A stretch of 64,000 nucleotides of DNA from Buxus sempervirens (taxonomy: Eukaryota > Streptophyta > Magnoliopsida > Buxales > Buxaceae): NCBI GenBank assembly GCA_947561395.2, contig OX387183.1:55287915-55351914 (forward strand), given 5' to 3'. Under the pieces are notes generated by a model. That model worked only from the letters and a program-made list of their open reading frames with translations, had not been told where the DNA came from and did no database searches. Both the position numbers and the translations under genes were made by a program. Shown piece after piece: positions 47,991-60,500 of the stretch; the first letter of the stretch is position 1, and every line of letters begins with the position of its first letter.

Positions 47991-48210
47991 GCAACAAGTC
48001 TTCGATGTCGCCTTCCTACACAACTTCGCCAAGCCAACTGCGTAAACTTACACCGGGGTTTAAACCAATCCCGACGACGGACAACGCGGAAAAGAACTGG
48101 AAGGCAACAAGTCTTCGATGTCGCCTTCCTACACAACTTCGCCGTGCCAACCGCGTAACCTTACACCAGGTTTAAACCAACCCCGACGACCGACAACGCG
48201 GAAAAGAACT
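47991..48210. repeat. 113-bp tandem duplication upstream of the PLAC8 ATG
   Basis: GCAACAAGTCTTCGATGTCG starts each copy (47991 and 48104), and GACAACGCGGAAAAGAACT ends each. The copies are about 95 percent identical. They lie 70-290 bp upstream of the PLAC8 start, in the leader or promoter. Confidence 0.9.
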
Positions 48211-48888
48211 TAAAAAAACTATTAGGCTATGTTTGGGCATTACGCTATCTATTTACGGGTTATATCTGCATTTGCAACCAATCTAAACATGTCGGATGCA
48301 TATTCTTTTTTTTGCGATCAGCGCATCAAGCGCCCAAAGAGATCTACGTTTGATTTTTTTACATGTTTTAATTTTGTAAATGTTTAATACGTGCCCACTT
48401 GAAAAAAAAATAGTAATCTTCGTATCTCACTCCAAGTCTCCATGGCGGAAACCAATGCACCAATCAACTCTTTTCAACGTATACCACATGATATGTTTTG
48501 ATTGGTGATAAACAAGTTAACCTATTACTTTGTTTATTTTTATACTTAATACATTAGTGGTGGCGCTGCAGACTTACGTCCTCACCCTTCATCCTAGCAT
48601 ATAAGTAGGGTTTTAAATTCGAATGTGGAAAGAATAGTGAGGTGATTATAATTTTGACTGTTTTAGTTGGAGAGGGCAATAGTTGGAAAAAAAAATGGAG
48701 GCCTAAATCTGAGGGGAATATTCCCCCCTCTTCCCTTTACTAATATTGTAGTATAGATGTTATATGTTTTGAAGGAGTTATGAGGTTAAGTGAATGGTCT
48801 GGTTTTGGTTGGTGTTCCCTTGCTCTTTTAAGTAGGCAGTTTGAGTCTTTGTGAGTGTCAATTGGGGGCATAAGTTTGTTAGAAATTT

Positions 48889-49119
48889 AACCCCAAAGGG
48901 TTGGCCTAGTGGTCAAGGCTTGGGGGCCTCGGGGTATGCTCTCTCCAATGTTTCAGGTTCAAAACATCTTAGGTGCTATCAATTCTTTAGGACTACCCCC
49001 CAGGACCTTTGGCCTGGTAATTACCTGGTTTATGTTGGAAAGGGGACTGCACAAGCCCTTGGGGATTAGTCGTAGTGCGCGCAAGCTGGCCCGGATACCT
49101 CAAGTTTCTTAAAAAAAAA
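48889..49119 (+). mobile_element. tRNA-derived SINE (Au-like)
   Basis: GGGTTGGCCTAGTGGTCAAGG matches a pol III A box, and GGTTCAAAAC is a B-box-like block about 45 bp later. The 3' part TAGTGCGCGCAAGCTGGCCC followed by GGATACC and TTCTTAAAAAAAAA is the signature I remember from the plant Au SINE family. Imperfect flanking repeats (TTAGAAATTT before, CTAGAAATTT after) look like a target-site duplication. Confidence 0.8.
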
Positions 49120-50369
49120 GTTGCTAGAAATTTTCTGAGTTCAAGATGTGAAAGAGGTTTTGTCCTGGGAATCGAGCCACGAAAAACCAAAACATTGTGG
49201 GCTTGGTTATATGGTTGGCCACCTAATTTAAGATAGAACAAGTCAAGCAATTGACCAAAGTGTGGAATTCATCTTATTACAATTGTTCGTCGTAGCAGCT
49301 TGCATTCCTGCTCTCTTACTCCGTTCTAAATTGTTCTCGTTACTCCTAAAAGCTCTTGCATCTTCTATCAAAATTTGATTTTTTTTAGATTCTTCTTAAC
49401 GTAAATGTTAAAATATTGTTTTCGAGCCATCTTACACATATAGTTACATACTTATTAGCTTAAACTTTCAGGTACTAAGGCTGTTTAACATGATATTAGA
49501 GTGGGAGGTATGTTTGACTCTCGAGAGCTGGTTATTTGTATTCAATGTGTGAATTCCCTGTGTTTGTCTTCTCCATATATGTTCCCATGTAAAGTTACAC
49601 GTGCGGGGGAAGTATTTGAGATATTGTATTTGGGCCCTTTGGTATATATAGCTACGCCTACATCTATCAACTTAATTAAGCTTTTATGTGCAATGGTTGT
49701 TTAACAAAAGTCTCACTCAATCTTTCATTTGCTTTTCCTTTTTCTTTAGGATTCTTATAGTTATGTTTTCACATGTTTCTTCACTTGGGACAGTTAAAAA
49801 TGCCTCCCAATCCACATAGTAACAGCCCATGTGGTTATACAGATCAGTACTTACTCCTTCCCATACTCTCAAAACTTGCATTTTGTCAGAAGCTCAACAA
49901 GCTGAGTTGACTCATATAACCAATTCGTACGGTGATCAAATAGAAAAATCTCAAGAAGGCTATTGCATGTATTTGACTCCGTTTAATCCTATAAAACCCT
50001 CAATGCCCAGGTTATTTTGTGGATTTTCTCTTCTTCAATCATATTCTATCTTCGCCTCATACATGGTCTTGTGGATTCACGAGTCACAAAAGTCATACAA
50101 CTCAGTTGAATCTGAGTTCAAAACACTAATTGATAATTTTTCACTTTAAGCTTCAAACACATAACTTAAATTTAATACCAATATTGATCTACATTTACAT
50201 ACATAAACCACAGTACAAAACTATCTCCCATTGATTCTCTCTTCATTTCTACTTTCTGCATCTCTCTATATTTAGAAGACATATAGGGAACTCAACTATA
50301 GTAATCCCATCAAACAATCAATTAAAACTTCCTGAATACATTCCAATTTGCTTCTTATCCATGAATGTC

Positions 50370-50865
50370 TTAATTTCTCTGGAAAACAAAACAGCAAAAA
50401 AAAAAAAAAAACCATTAGGCACTAAACCACCTATATCAACCAAGATACATGGAAAGCAGATTAAGAAGAAGAATAAAAAATTGACATGATATCTTACATG
50501 TCCTCCTACAGTACGAGCTCTTGAAGCCTTGAACTTGGAGCTCGCCATGGCGCTTTTATGATGAACCCCTGGCTTACCGCTGGATCGATTTGGTGGAGGA
50601 ACATATGAGTGTGTCTCCGGACCTTTATAATCGATCTCATAGATATCAGAATCCAAATCTGCAGAAGAACTCCATTAGCAAATGATGCAAGCAGAACTAT
50701 ATCCATGCATGCATGGTTGAAACATAGATGGATAACCAATTTTGAAATCAAAATAAAAGATGATATCGATAGCAAAGATCGGGCATATAGACCTCGCGAT
50801 AAGATCGGCGGGGCTAGAATGAGGAGGAGGAGAAAAATGGTGATGAAGGTGGACTTCAGCTCCAT
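50370..50865 (-). CDS. Predicted small secreted peptide precursor (unknown family)
   Basis: Three exons are inferred: 50865-50793 (24 codons plus 1 nt), 50658-50498 and 50378-50370 (short exon with TAA), giving about 80 aa. Both long exons have consensus GT-AG sites and join in phase. The N-terminus MELKSTFITIFLLLLILAPP ending ILSR is a textbook signal peptide. The remainder is polar: D-L-D-S-D-I-Y-E-I-D-Y-K-G-P-E-T-H-S-Y-V-P-P-P-N-R-S-S-G-K-P, then a basic end. The Asp-Tyr pair is the minimal tyrosine-sulfation context of several plant peptide hormones. I recall similar uncharacterised plant proteins with G-P-E-T-H-S-x-V-P-P-P but cannot name them. The last exon and stop are the weak point: reading through 50497 would give a longer hydrophobic tail instead. 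Confidence 0.6.
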
Positions 50866-50869
50866 TGCT

Positions 50870-52645
50870 CTCTCTATGTGCTTTCTTGGTAGCTCTTTCT
50901 GGCTATTTAGGAAGTACAAGTCTTGTTTCACGGAATAAGCATGGCATGAAGCGTTTAGTATTTCAGCTTTTAGTAATTGAAACCGTCACAATCTGTACAT
51001 ACTGGAGCCACACAACTCCAGCTCTATGTGTATCGTTTTGGTCCAGACAGACCCCATCTGTGAATTATTGAGACAACCCACTGAGGTTCCCGTCTCCTCA
51101 CATCAGCGTTAGAAATTAAGCTTAGTTTGGTGGTGAAGATGTGTCCTTAATTGATGGCGTTGAGGATCATGTGTGTATGAACACGTACCCAGATCAACGG
51201 TGTAAATGCCCTCAAGATATGGGGTTTAATTTAGTCATTTTCATGGGCATTATAGCTCACAACAACTGTTGAGATACTGGCTTGATGGATGCCTTAATTA
51301 AAGCTAGATATCTTGCACAGGTAGCTAGGATATATAGATCAGATCTAGAGAGTTTACTTGGATGGTGTTATAGTCTTATCACATAAGAAGGCACTCAAAC
51401 ATTCAAGTCAATAGGGATGTTTGCTTAATTGCTTAATTGAAAACATTTAAATCCAAGAAAAGTATTTTACATCAAAACAAACGGAGCCTATGTTTTTCGC
51501 AGTATTCGTAAGAATGTCATGAATTCTGAAATGAACACCACTAAAGTTATCAGCGGTGAACATGGTAGCAAATTCACCTTCGTCATCACAGCCATGTCAC
51601 AAATAATTTGGTAGCATTCTTTGCATTCGCTACCAAAGTTTTGAATTGGGGCATGCTATGAATGTTGCTATGTTCGCCACTGTATATGTAGTTCAACGAC
51701 ATATATACGTATAAATGCCGTTATTTTTTTATTTTAGCAACACACATACGAAGACCGCTATTTATTATAATTTAGCAGCACACATATTTGTTTGCTTTAG
51801 CAATATACATTTCTTAATTAATTATATAAATTTCGAAAAGTAGATGTGTATATGTGTATTGATGTCTGATGGAAACAGTGATTCATATTCTGGGTCCAGG
51901 GGTATTTTTGAGATTTTAAAAAACTAGATTTAGGGTTGATATATATATAATTGAAAGTTAAGTTGAACTTTTTGCCGTACACAATGGACGTAGGCACATT
52001 GCTGAATCACTTAAAATCTGAGTGTTCTTGTTCTTTTTCTTCTTCTTTATTTTACTATTCACATTGCATGATTTACAATATGTACACCTAATTTTCAATG
52101 TTTTTTTAACGTTTTAAGCAAAAAGTTAATTTTAAGTGAACCCTCAATTTAATATGAAAACCTTTTCTGGGTGCGAAGCCTACTACACTATTATATCACC
52201 AATAAGCAGGCCTCATCAGATAAACATCAAATATATGTGTGATTAATATCTCTAACTTAGGCGTCTAATTAAGCTCTTATTCAATGTGCCGAATGTGATG
52301 ATAGACATGAACCATATATCTCGTTGTGTGTATTTAATGCTATTTAAAGCATTAAATTAGGAGGAGCAAGGACTTGATTTTTTAATATATATGCAACTAA
52401 ATCATTAAAGAACCTTTTCAGATCCAGAACCTCAACCCTCCTGTATCCAGTTTCGACGTACCATCTTCGTATTACAACTGCATCGCTGGCTAGTGTTAAA
52501 TGCTAGGCGACTACAATTGCTGCCTACGTCCCCACCTCTTTAATGGCCAAAGAGATAATCTAGTCCTTTTCGTAAAATTGTCCATCCTATAATCCACAGT
52601 TAACGACGATAAATGCACCACATGAACACTCCTAGCTACTACCAG
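50870..52645. other. Intergenic region without recognised genes
   Basis: The first few hundred bases are the promoter side of the peptide gene. The rest is AT-rich with only short chance frames. Confidence 0.4.
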
Positions 52646-52951
52646 CTATGACTGCGGTGTGTATTTATTGGGTTTAATAATCCACGTCTATGCGGACCCT
52701 TCAAGCATCACTGATAGAGTTCCATCGGTACCTATGATTTCAGCCATTGTTAGCCTGGTTTTCCTTTGTTTTGGAGCAATCGCACAGGTTCGTGGAAGGG
52801 ATCATGGTATCCTATTGTTTAGCTTCTTCTTAGTCGTTGCTGTTTCATCTTGTATCTTTTTTACTTCAGTCTCAACAATTGTAACCATCCTTTTTTTGAA
52901 TGAATTGGCCTAAGATTGGCCTTTAGCCAAAAAAAAACTATGACTGTGGTG
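52646..52951 (+). mobile_element. Short poly(A) retroposon with target duplication
   Basis: CTATGACTGCGGTG (52646-52659) and CTATGACTGTGGTG (52938-52951) flank a 278-bp body ending TTGGCCTTTAGCC plus an A tract. It is a heavily 5'-truncated LINE 3' end, resembling the terminus of the 7.3-8.2 kb retroposon (shared TTGGCCTTT). An 84-codon frame inside (52659-52913) looks incidental. Confidence 0.8.
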
Positions 52952-53099
52952 GGTAAAGCGTCTTAATAAGGTTGTCTAGGACATTGTGCACGTATCCATG
53001 CAGGCAACTTAAAGTGATGAATGACATATTGCGACATATTGTTTTAAAGTCGTATTTAGGGTAGGGTATCCTAAAAGTGATTTAGGTGGTTTATTCTAA

Positions 53100-53640
53100 G
53101 GGCTTTTTGCATTCATGCCTCTATATTATGATATATTTGCATCTATATCATTTTGTTTTTAATATTTATATTTATACCCCTTCATTCAGTATAATTGTTA
53201 CAGATGTGCCCTAATGTTAAATTCCATTAATTTTTGTTATTTATTTATAGTAAATGACTAGATTAACCTTTTATAAGATGAAAAAAAATATATATTAAAT
53301 AACTAAAATGACAATGGGTCTAAGTGGAATTTCAATGAAAAATTATTAATTGAGCAAATTAATATCAATGACTTAAAATATATATATGTAATAAATATAG
53401 TAATACAAGGATTTAAATGAATTTATAAGATAATATATGAGGATAAATGCAAAATATTTTATTTTATAAAAGGTTACTTTAGTCATTTAATAAAAATAAA
53501 TAATAAAGTTAACGGATTTTAGCGTCAAGGGTATGATTGTAACGATTATACAAAATAGAGGGGCATAAATATAAATGTTAGAAACAAGAGGATATATATA
53601 CAAATATAGTATAATGTAAGGACATGGATGCAAAAAGCTC
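53100..53640. mobile_element. Mutator-type MITE with perfect 9-bp target duplication
   Basis: TTATTCTAA is present on both sides (53091-53099 and 53641-53649). The TIRs are GGGCTTTTTGCATTCATGCC and, reverse complemented, GAGCTTTTTGCATCCATGTCC-like, extending well inward with AT-rich sequence. The 9-bp TSD is diagnostic of Mutator-like elements. No transposase is present. Confidence 0.88.
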
Positions 53641-53649
53641 TTATTCTAA

Positions 53650-54539
53650 TTATTGTATGATCCTATTAATGATCGGCAAAGCATGATTTTATGTTGCCTT
53701 TTAGGTTTATTGGCTTATATTAATTATTATCTAATCCTATTGGTGGTCGGTGAAATCATGGTAAAGGCATGACTTATATTGTCTTGGGGTTGAATCCTTT
53801 AACATAGGGACTGGGATTACAATATAAGAGATTATACATTTATAATGGTGGCAGTAGCGGCGAATGGTAACAAAGAGGGTATTACATTTCCCTTATTTTT
53901 CTTTTCGGCCTTCGAGGGACCGCAGTTGCTACAAGTGGCAGCAACTCGAATTGGACGTCTCCAGTCAGAGGTCAGGCTGTCGAGCAAATCACCCATTTGA
54001 TAGAAAACATGTGTCTTAGTTTTAACAATCGCAAGACTTTGCACCAGCCCAGGTGGCACCCTCAGGAAAGGGTGCTACATACTAAAATTCTAATAATACA
54101 ATTTGAAGACTTCAAAAACCCTAGATTCAATTCGAAAGGATTTAGATACTCAATATAAATTTTTAACACACTTAGGCGGACGAAAAAGATTCTTACCGCA
54201 AACCCCAAGTACTCCCGATAGGGCATTCTGTCGAAATTATTTTTGTAGAATTGTGCACAAGTACTTTAAAAACATGCTGCTTCGTTCATCAAATGGCTCA
54301 ATTCCATTAAAATTACATTTAATGACAATATAATGATACTAAGATTTCAAAAAATTGGCGAGCGCGCACCACAAAATGGTCTTTCCCTGCTATAAAAGCT
54401 GAGCGGTCAAACCCTCCTCCACTCTTTTGATGCAATGTTGAACTATGAAGACTACAACACTGAAGCCTAAACTCCAACTTTTAGAAACCGTACGTTTCAT
54501 GGTTCTAAAGAACCTGTTTTGACATGAACAGAAAAAGAA
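53650..54539. other. 3' flank of the taxilin-like gene and spacer
   Basis: The part next to 54540 is likely 3' UTR. No further gene was supported. Confidence 0.4.
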
Positions 54540-57500
54540 TCAGGATTGTAAACTCCCAAATGAATTCTGTTTCCTTTCTGCCTGCAGTGACCGACACAGT
54601 GATTCAAGCTTTTCCTTCTGATTCTTCATTTTCTCAAGCTGCTGCTTCGAATTTTCACGCTGCACATGTAAGGAAACCAGTAAAAACGAAGTGGTGACAT
54701 AAGCAGTTGAAACAAGTATTATTTGCTGAATATTTGATGCAACAAATTGTGAATTTGCGTTAAAACACAAAAATTATTGGAGGCATCATACCAGGAAACC
54801 TACAATTTAAATTTATAAGTAACAGGATCGACAGACTCATATTAAGTACAAAGATTTTTACATGTACATGCCCCAGGATTAGCAACCACTCATTCACAAT
54901 GGTAATACTGTTTACAGAAAATCATCGCTAGAAAATTAAGAATTATTTGGTTAAGATCTTTTGGATATTCCAACATGAACAAGAATGAAAATTTAAGCTG
55001 AAAATGTATTTCAATAGGCACAATAACACCCTAACGAAACAAGTGCATTGCCACGGGCAGGAAAGCTACCCGCACGATACATGCTTGAGAAATAAATAAG
55101 AACCCCAAAAAGGTTACAAAATAGACAAGCAGTTGCTCAACAAGCACTCGATGATACATCGATTAAAAAAAAAAATCTCCCAAATGAAACTTGAGGGCTC
55201 TCTCTATACAATGATAGTAAGCACAGTGGAAAAGCCTGTGTCTAAGGAAATTTTCAAATTCAACAACAAAAATTACTTTAATTGTACTGAAATGAATTGC
55301 AAGCAATCCATAGCAAAATGGAAGGAAACCCCTCATCTAGCAGATATTTACACAAGTAACCCAAGATAACAAAAGAAAAAAGGGGAGAAAATGAACATAG
55401 ATGGCTCACCTCCTCAACAAGCTGTATGAGGGTAATGTCTGACTTCTCGCATTTGCTCTTCAGGAATGCATTTTCCTTCTTGAGTTCTTTAATCGATTTT
55501 GCCATCTAATTTTCACATATACAACTAAAGGATGAGAAAAACGTCAAGGATTATATCATTTAGATTCATTAAACAATACAACAAAATGTCCTATTAAACT
55601 TGGCCAATGCAATACAGGTGATGAGTAGTGCTTGATGGAATCTAGATGCACCTTCTCAATCTCTTGCTTAAACGTTTCAAAGACCTCATTACTCTTGAAT
55701 AGTGCATCCTGCAGAAATATATAGATAGCATTTCAGGATAACTTAAATTTAGGCATTAATTGATGGCATTAACATGTAAACCACTAGACCTTCAAAAACT
55801 AATTTTATATTGATAACCCAGAGGTTTTCTCATGTAAACATGCACTTAATAGAATAGAGATGCTCAAGCAAAAAGCATCTAGACTACGAATCCTTCAACC
55901 AAGGGCTTTGTCATCATCAAAATTCCAGAACAAATAGGCTTTTTATCATCAACTGAAGAAATTTTAGTGCAGAGGAATTCAAAAATCTAACCATCAGGGA
56001 GTTAAATCCATTCTGATATATACTTATGCATAAGATTTTTTACTAGGCTTGAAGACTGATAAAAAGTAAAAACACAAATCATGCACATTTGCACTTTCAA
56101 GGTATATGCTACTGTAGAATATTTGGTTAGGACTTCGAAAAAGGCCACAGCTAGCAACATCATATCTTATCCAACAGTCACTCAGGTCTCCAGGTCTTGA
56201 AAGTTGAATATTCTGATTTACATATTACTGTAGTTTTGCGTCCCCCTTCCCTTTTTTTGGGATTGGTGTGGTGGTGGTGGTGGGTTTTTCTTGGGAGTGG
56301 GGGCACTGGTGGTGAATACTGGTGATGGCGGATTGAGGCAATAATTTAACGCTTTCCATTATATTTTATATCCACCTTCAAAACGTTTTAATTGTCATGA
56401 CGTTGATAGAATGAATTCTCTTAAAGGCAGTGGAATACCATTATATTTTATATCCACCTTTAACTGCAAGCCTAAGAAGTTTGGGTGCTTTGATGGCAAA
56501 TGGTTATTGAGGTTTACTGAGGCAAAACTCATTGCACAAGAATCATAGCCAAAAGTTAATAACGTCTCTTTTGGGAATTATGACAGTAGAGTCTGGGTTA
56601 TACCATCTTCAGAATCTGGTGTTACTAATCAGTATTTGGGTAATAAGTTGGATAAAAACTGCAAACTTCCTTAACCCCAAAAAGTGGTGATCTAGGCATA
56701 CTTTGGCCAGACATTTGTTTGACCTGTACAAATAAGGAGGGGTCATAAAGACTGCCATGTATTGAAGGAGATCTGACCATCAGTGCTCTCATATCTTTTG
56801 AAGATTAAAAATACTGCATTGTATTGCTATAAGAAAAGTACAGCATGTATAACTATGTATGCAAGACTATGGTGCAGTGCAGAAAAAAGCCTTGCACCAA
56901 AAATGGGATGCAAACAAGCATCCCCAAAATAAAATAGAATAAAATAAACAGAAGATTGAAGAAAATTGAGTCCACCCATATACATCCAATAAATAAGAGA
57001 GCTCACCAACACCCTCCAAAATAGCAACCCATAAGGGACCCAAGTAGAGAGAGCCCTCTCTGTCCACCTCCCAGAAGACTGTCTGCTATATCTTTAGCAC
57101 TCACAATGAATATATCATTCTCAATTGTACCATGTTCAGCAGTTAATATGGGTAACATGTCAACCAAGATTGAGGCCATCCCTGATGTTATGATTGCATA
57201 AAGCATCATGAACGCTTTTTAGGGTTCAACATGTCCTTACCCTTTCACACTTAATTTTCTCCATCATTAATCATAAATAAACTCTTATTTCATGACATAG
57301 ATTGATGATTATGGACATTTGTATTAGGAGTTTGAAGAGATGCAAACATTTTGGAAAAAAAAAATGGAATAATCTAAAACAAGAAAAATTAGATAAACTA
57401 ATGAAATAGGAAACATGAGATCTAAAAGAACCTAAAAAAAAGTGAGATGAAATGGCTAACTGCATTAAAAGAGTAGAAAAAGAGATGTTAGATCTAGAGG

Positions 57501-60500
57501 TAAAATTCAATCTCAAAAAAAAAAAAAAGGATTTGTGAAATGGTAAGACTCGAGGAAAAGGGGGTCTCAAAACCAATTAATTTAATTATCTTGGATCAAT
57601 TATTCATTAAAAGGAGGATATCAGTGAGAATAGATGACTTAAGCGGAGAGCTACTTGGAAGGTGTTATGTGATTAACTTGTTCCATTTAAGATAAAAGAA
57701 AAAATACATGGCAACCAACAGGGCTACTATGATGTATAAATCAAAATGTTAGGAAGGGTTCACCACGCCGATTTTGGTACAGCTTTTGCAAGGGCCCCGC
57801 TTGCCGTTTCGCTGAAATTTTGCCGGTATGCAATTTGTACCACTGTATTTTTTGCGCCATTGTGTAAAAAATTCCTAAAAATTAAAAAATTGAAAAAACC
57901 AAACAAATTATAAAAACATATAAAAATAATATTAAATAATAAAATTCAGTATTAATGTAATGATTATGATTTCTTACTATTGATAATAATTAAAAAGATA
58001 TATTATTAATAATATATACATAAAATTTCAAATATATATGTATATTATATAGATGCTATAAATATAATTATGTTATTCCTCTATATATAATTATAATATT
58101 AGGAATATAATAATGTTTCTCTATTTTTTTTACATATATACATGCATACATACACACACATATATGTCATAATAATGACTTTTTACAATTTTTTCCGATT
58201 AAAATTACATATATAATATATATTATGACATATTATACATATTATAACATATTATATAATATATAATATGTCGTGATATATATTACATATTATAAAAATA
58301 AGGACATAAGCCGTTCTTTTCTTAAATGAAAGGCTTATGCCCCGTTCTGTCTCGACAGACAAATTGACTGAGTGGCGAGCAACAATGGCAATCAAAGAAG
58401 GAAGACAAGCAACAATTCTAACCAAGTACGTGCCACCACTTTGCCCCCCTCTCTCTCTTTCTCCCTCTCTCCCCCCTTTCTTCCTTCTTTCTATTTCTTT
58501 CTTCTCTTTTGTTTTTTTCTAAGCAAAGGAGGGTGACGGTGCACCCCATCGTCTTCCTCCACTCTCTTCTCCTCTTACTCTCTCATCCCTTCTATTTTTC
58601 TTACCCCATTTACAAATTTCGCACGACATACTTGTGTGCCATGCAGAATCTAACGATTTCAACAACACAAATAATGTGCCATCAAAATCGTTTGAATTTC
58701 AACCAGCTCAAGGCAATATTTAGCAAGCGCCAAGTGAAATAGGGGGGTTTTAGCAGTACACTGAAACCAACTAGTTTCAGTGCCACTCCTGGATAACACA
58801 ACGAACCATGACATGAGGCAATAAATAAACACAAAATGCCTAAGATGAGCTTTGCAGAAGTTGATGATTGTGAGATATATGTGTGAGAACAATAGGAAAG
58901 ATAAATTAAGCAATGAACATAAAGTGCTTAAATCAAAGACAAGATAAATGAAAATTGGTTAAGATGATTTTGGCACATAAAAGAAGAACTAGAGAGATAG
59001 ATGTGCGATGTGAAAGGTATTCATTAAAGGATCTAAGAGGATGAGAAGAAGGTCAAAACGAACCTGGATGGAGTCCGCCATAAAGGGCTTAGATGCTCAT
59101 AATCTAACTAAAATATATGGTGTTTGACAAAAACTAGTTGCAATAAGGCTTTTTGCTCCAACATAAAGGACTTAGATTCTCATAATCTAACTAAAATATA
59201 TGGTTTTTGACAAAACACTAGTTGCAAGAAGGCATTTTGCTATCATTACTATAGCAATGGTCACAAATAAAAAATGATGAGATATGATTGCTAAAATGAA
59301 AGTATCATGACATAGAACATGCAATTAGCATGCCTGGAATTGTTGGAACTTCTCTCCATCAGCTGTTAATTGCAAACGCAAGCTCTTTTCAGTTGCCAAT
59401 AGCTGTGACACCTGTTCAGCATACACTTTCATTTGGGATTGCTCTTGGGCTAACTTCTCTTCATGCTGCCGAATTTTTAAATCAGCTAGCTGAAGTTCCA
59501 GTGTTTTCTGCTTTAACTGAACATTTGAGGTGAAAACACAAGAAAAGAAAAGTGGATTTAGAAATTAAGTCTATGAACATCTCAAAATGAACAACTGAAG
59601 AACTCTGAAACCATAGGAGCAATGGATGAGATTCTCATTCAAGCAATACCTTCTGTGTAAACTGCTCTTCAGCCACAGAATATTGATCTGCGAGATGCTT
59701 CAACTTGTTTCTTAGCCTGGAAATGAAAGCTTGTGTCTGTTATTTTCTGTACTTTAAGGATGTAAACAAATTAATGATGCATTTAAACCAAATAATAAAG
59801 ATTGTACTTAAAGATATACAAAATCAATGATGCATTAAAATTAAATTAATAAGATGTCGCAATTTTAATATATGACATAAACAAAGAAATGAATCAAAAT
59901 AATGAAGATTATCCACAATTAAAGTACGGAGTTGATAAAGGGTTAAAGAAGTAATGAATGACCTATCAAGTCAGGAAGTCAATACAAGCAAAGGAAACAT
60001 GTTTTAATGGAAAATACTGGCAAAAAGAGTCAGAGGCATGCATTTCACTTGAAGAAAGTGACGTAAAACTAGAGCTCATAACCATGCTCAAATATTCATA
60101 ATCATATGCCAAGATTTTTTTTTTTTTATCAGTAAATGATGGATATGATATATAAGATATAAAAAAGCATACACGGTACACAAAAAGTGTACCCAAACCT
60201 AGATTCTAGTTAAGTCTATGCATAGACTCAATGGCTAGAACCCAAGGATTACATACATCAACCCAAACATCCCCCTCCCAGATCATAGAAGTTGTTACAA
60301 AGCAGAAATTCCTCGATAGATATGTTAGCTCCTGCTACTTGTCCAATCAACCAACTGGGCATCAAACTCAAAACAGCCCTCTTTAGCAATTGTTCGTTTC
60401 TCTCCAAGTTCCTAAATATCCTCTTGTTCCTTTCGCCCCAAATTACCCATGCTATTGCTGCAGGGGCCACATTCAAACATATATCACCACAAGATTTCCC

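Noticed and set aside
49490-49510. Sequence like a degraded primer-binding site (ATGATATTAGAGTGGGAGGT)
   Set aside because: Only one short motif; no flanking LTR or gag could be read, so it was not listed as an element.
52659-52913. 84-codon frame resembling a small membrane protein
   Set aside because: It lies wholly inside a poly(A) retroposon with target duplication, so it is likely incidental.
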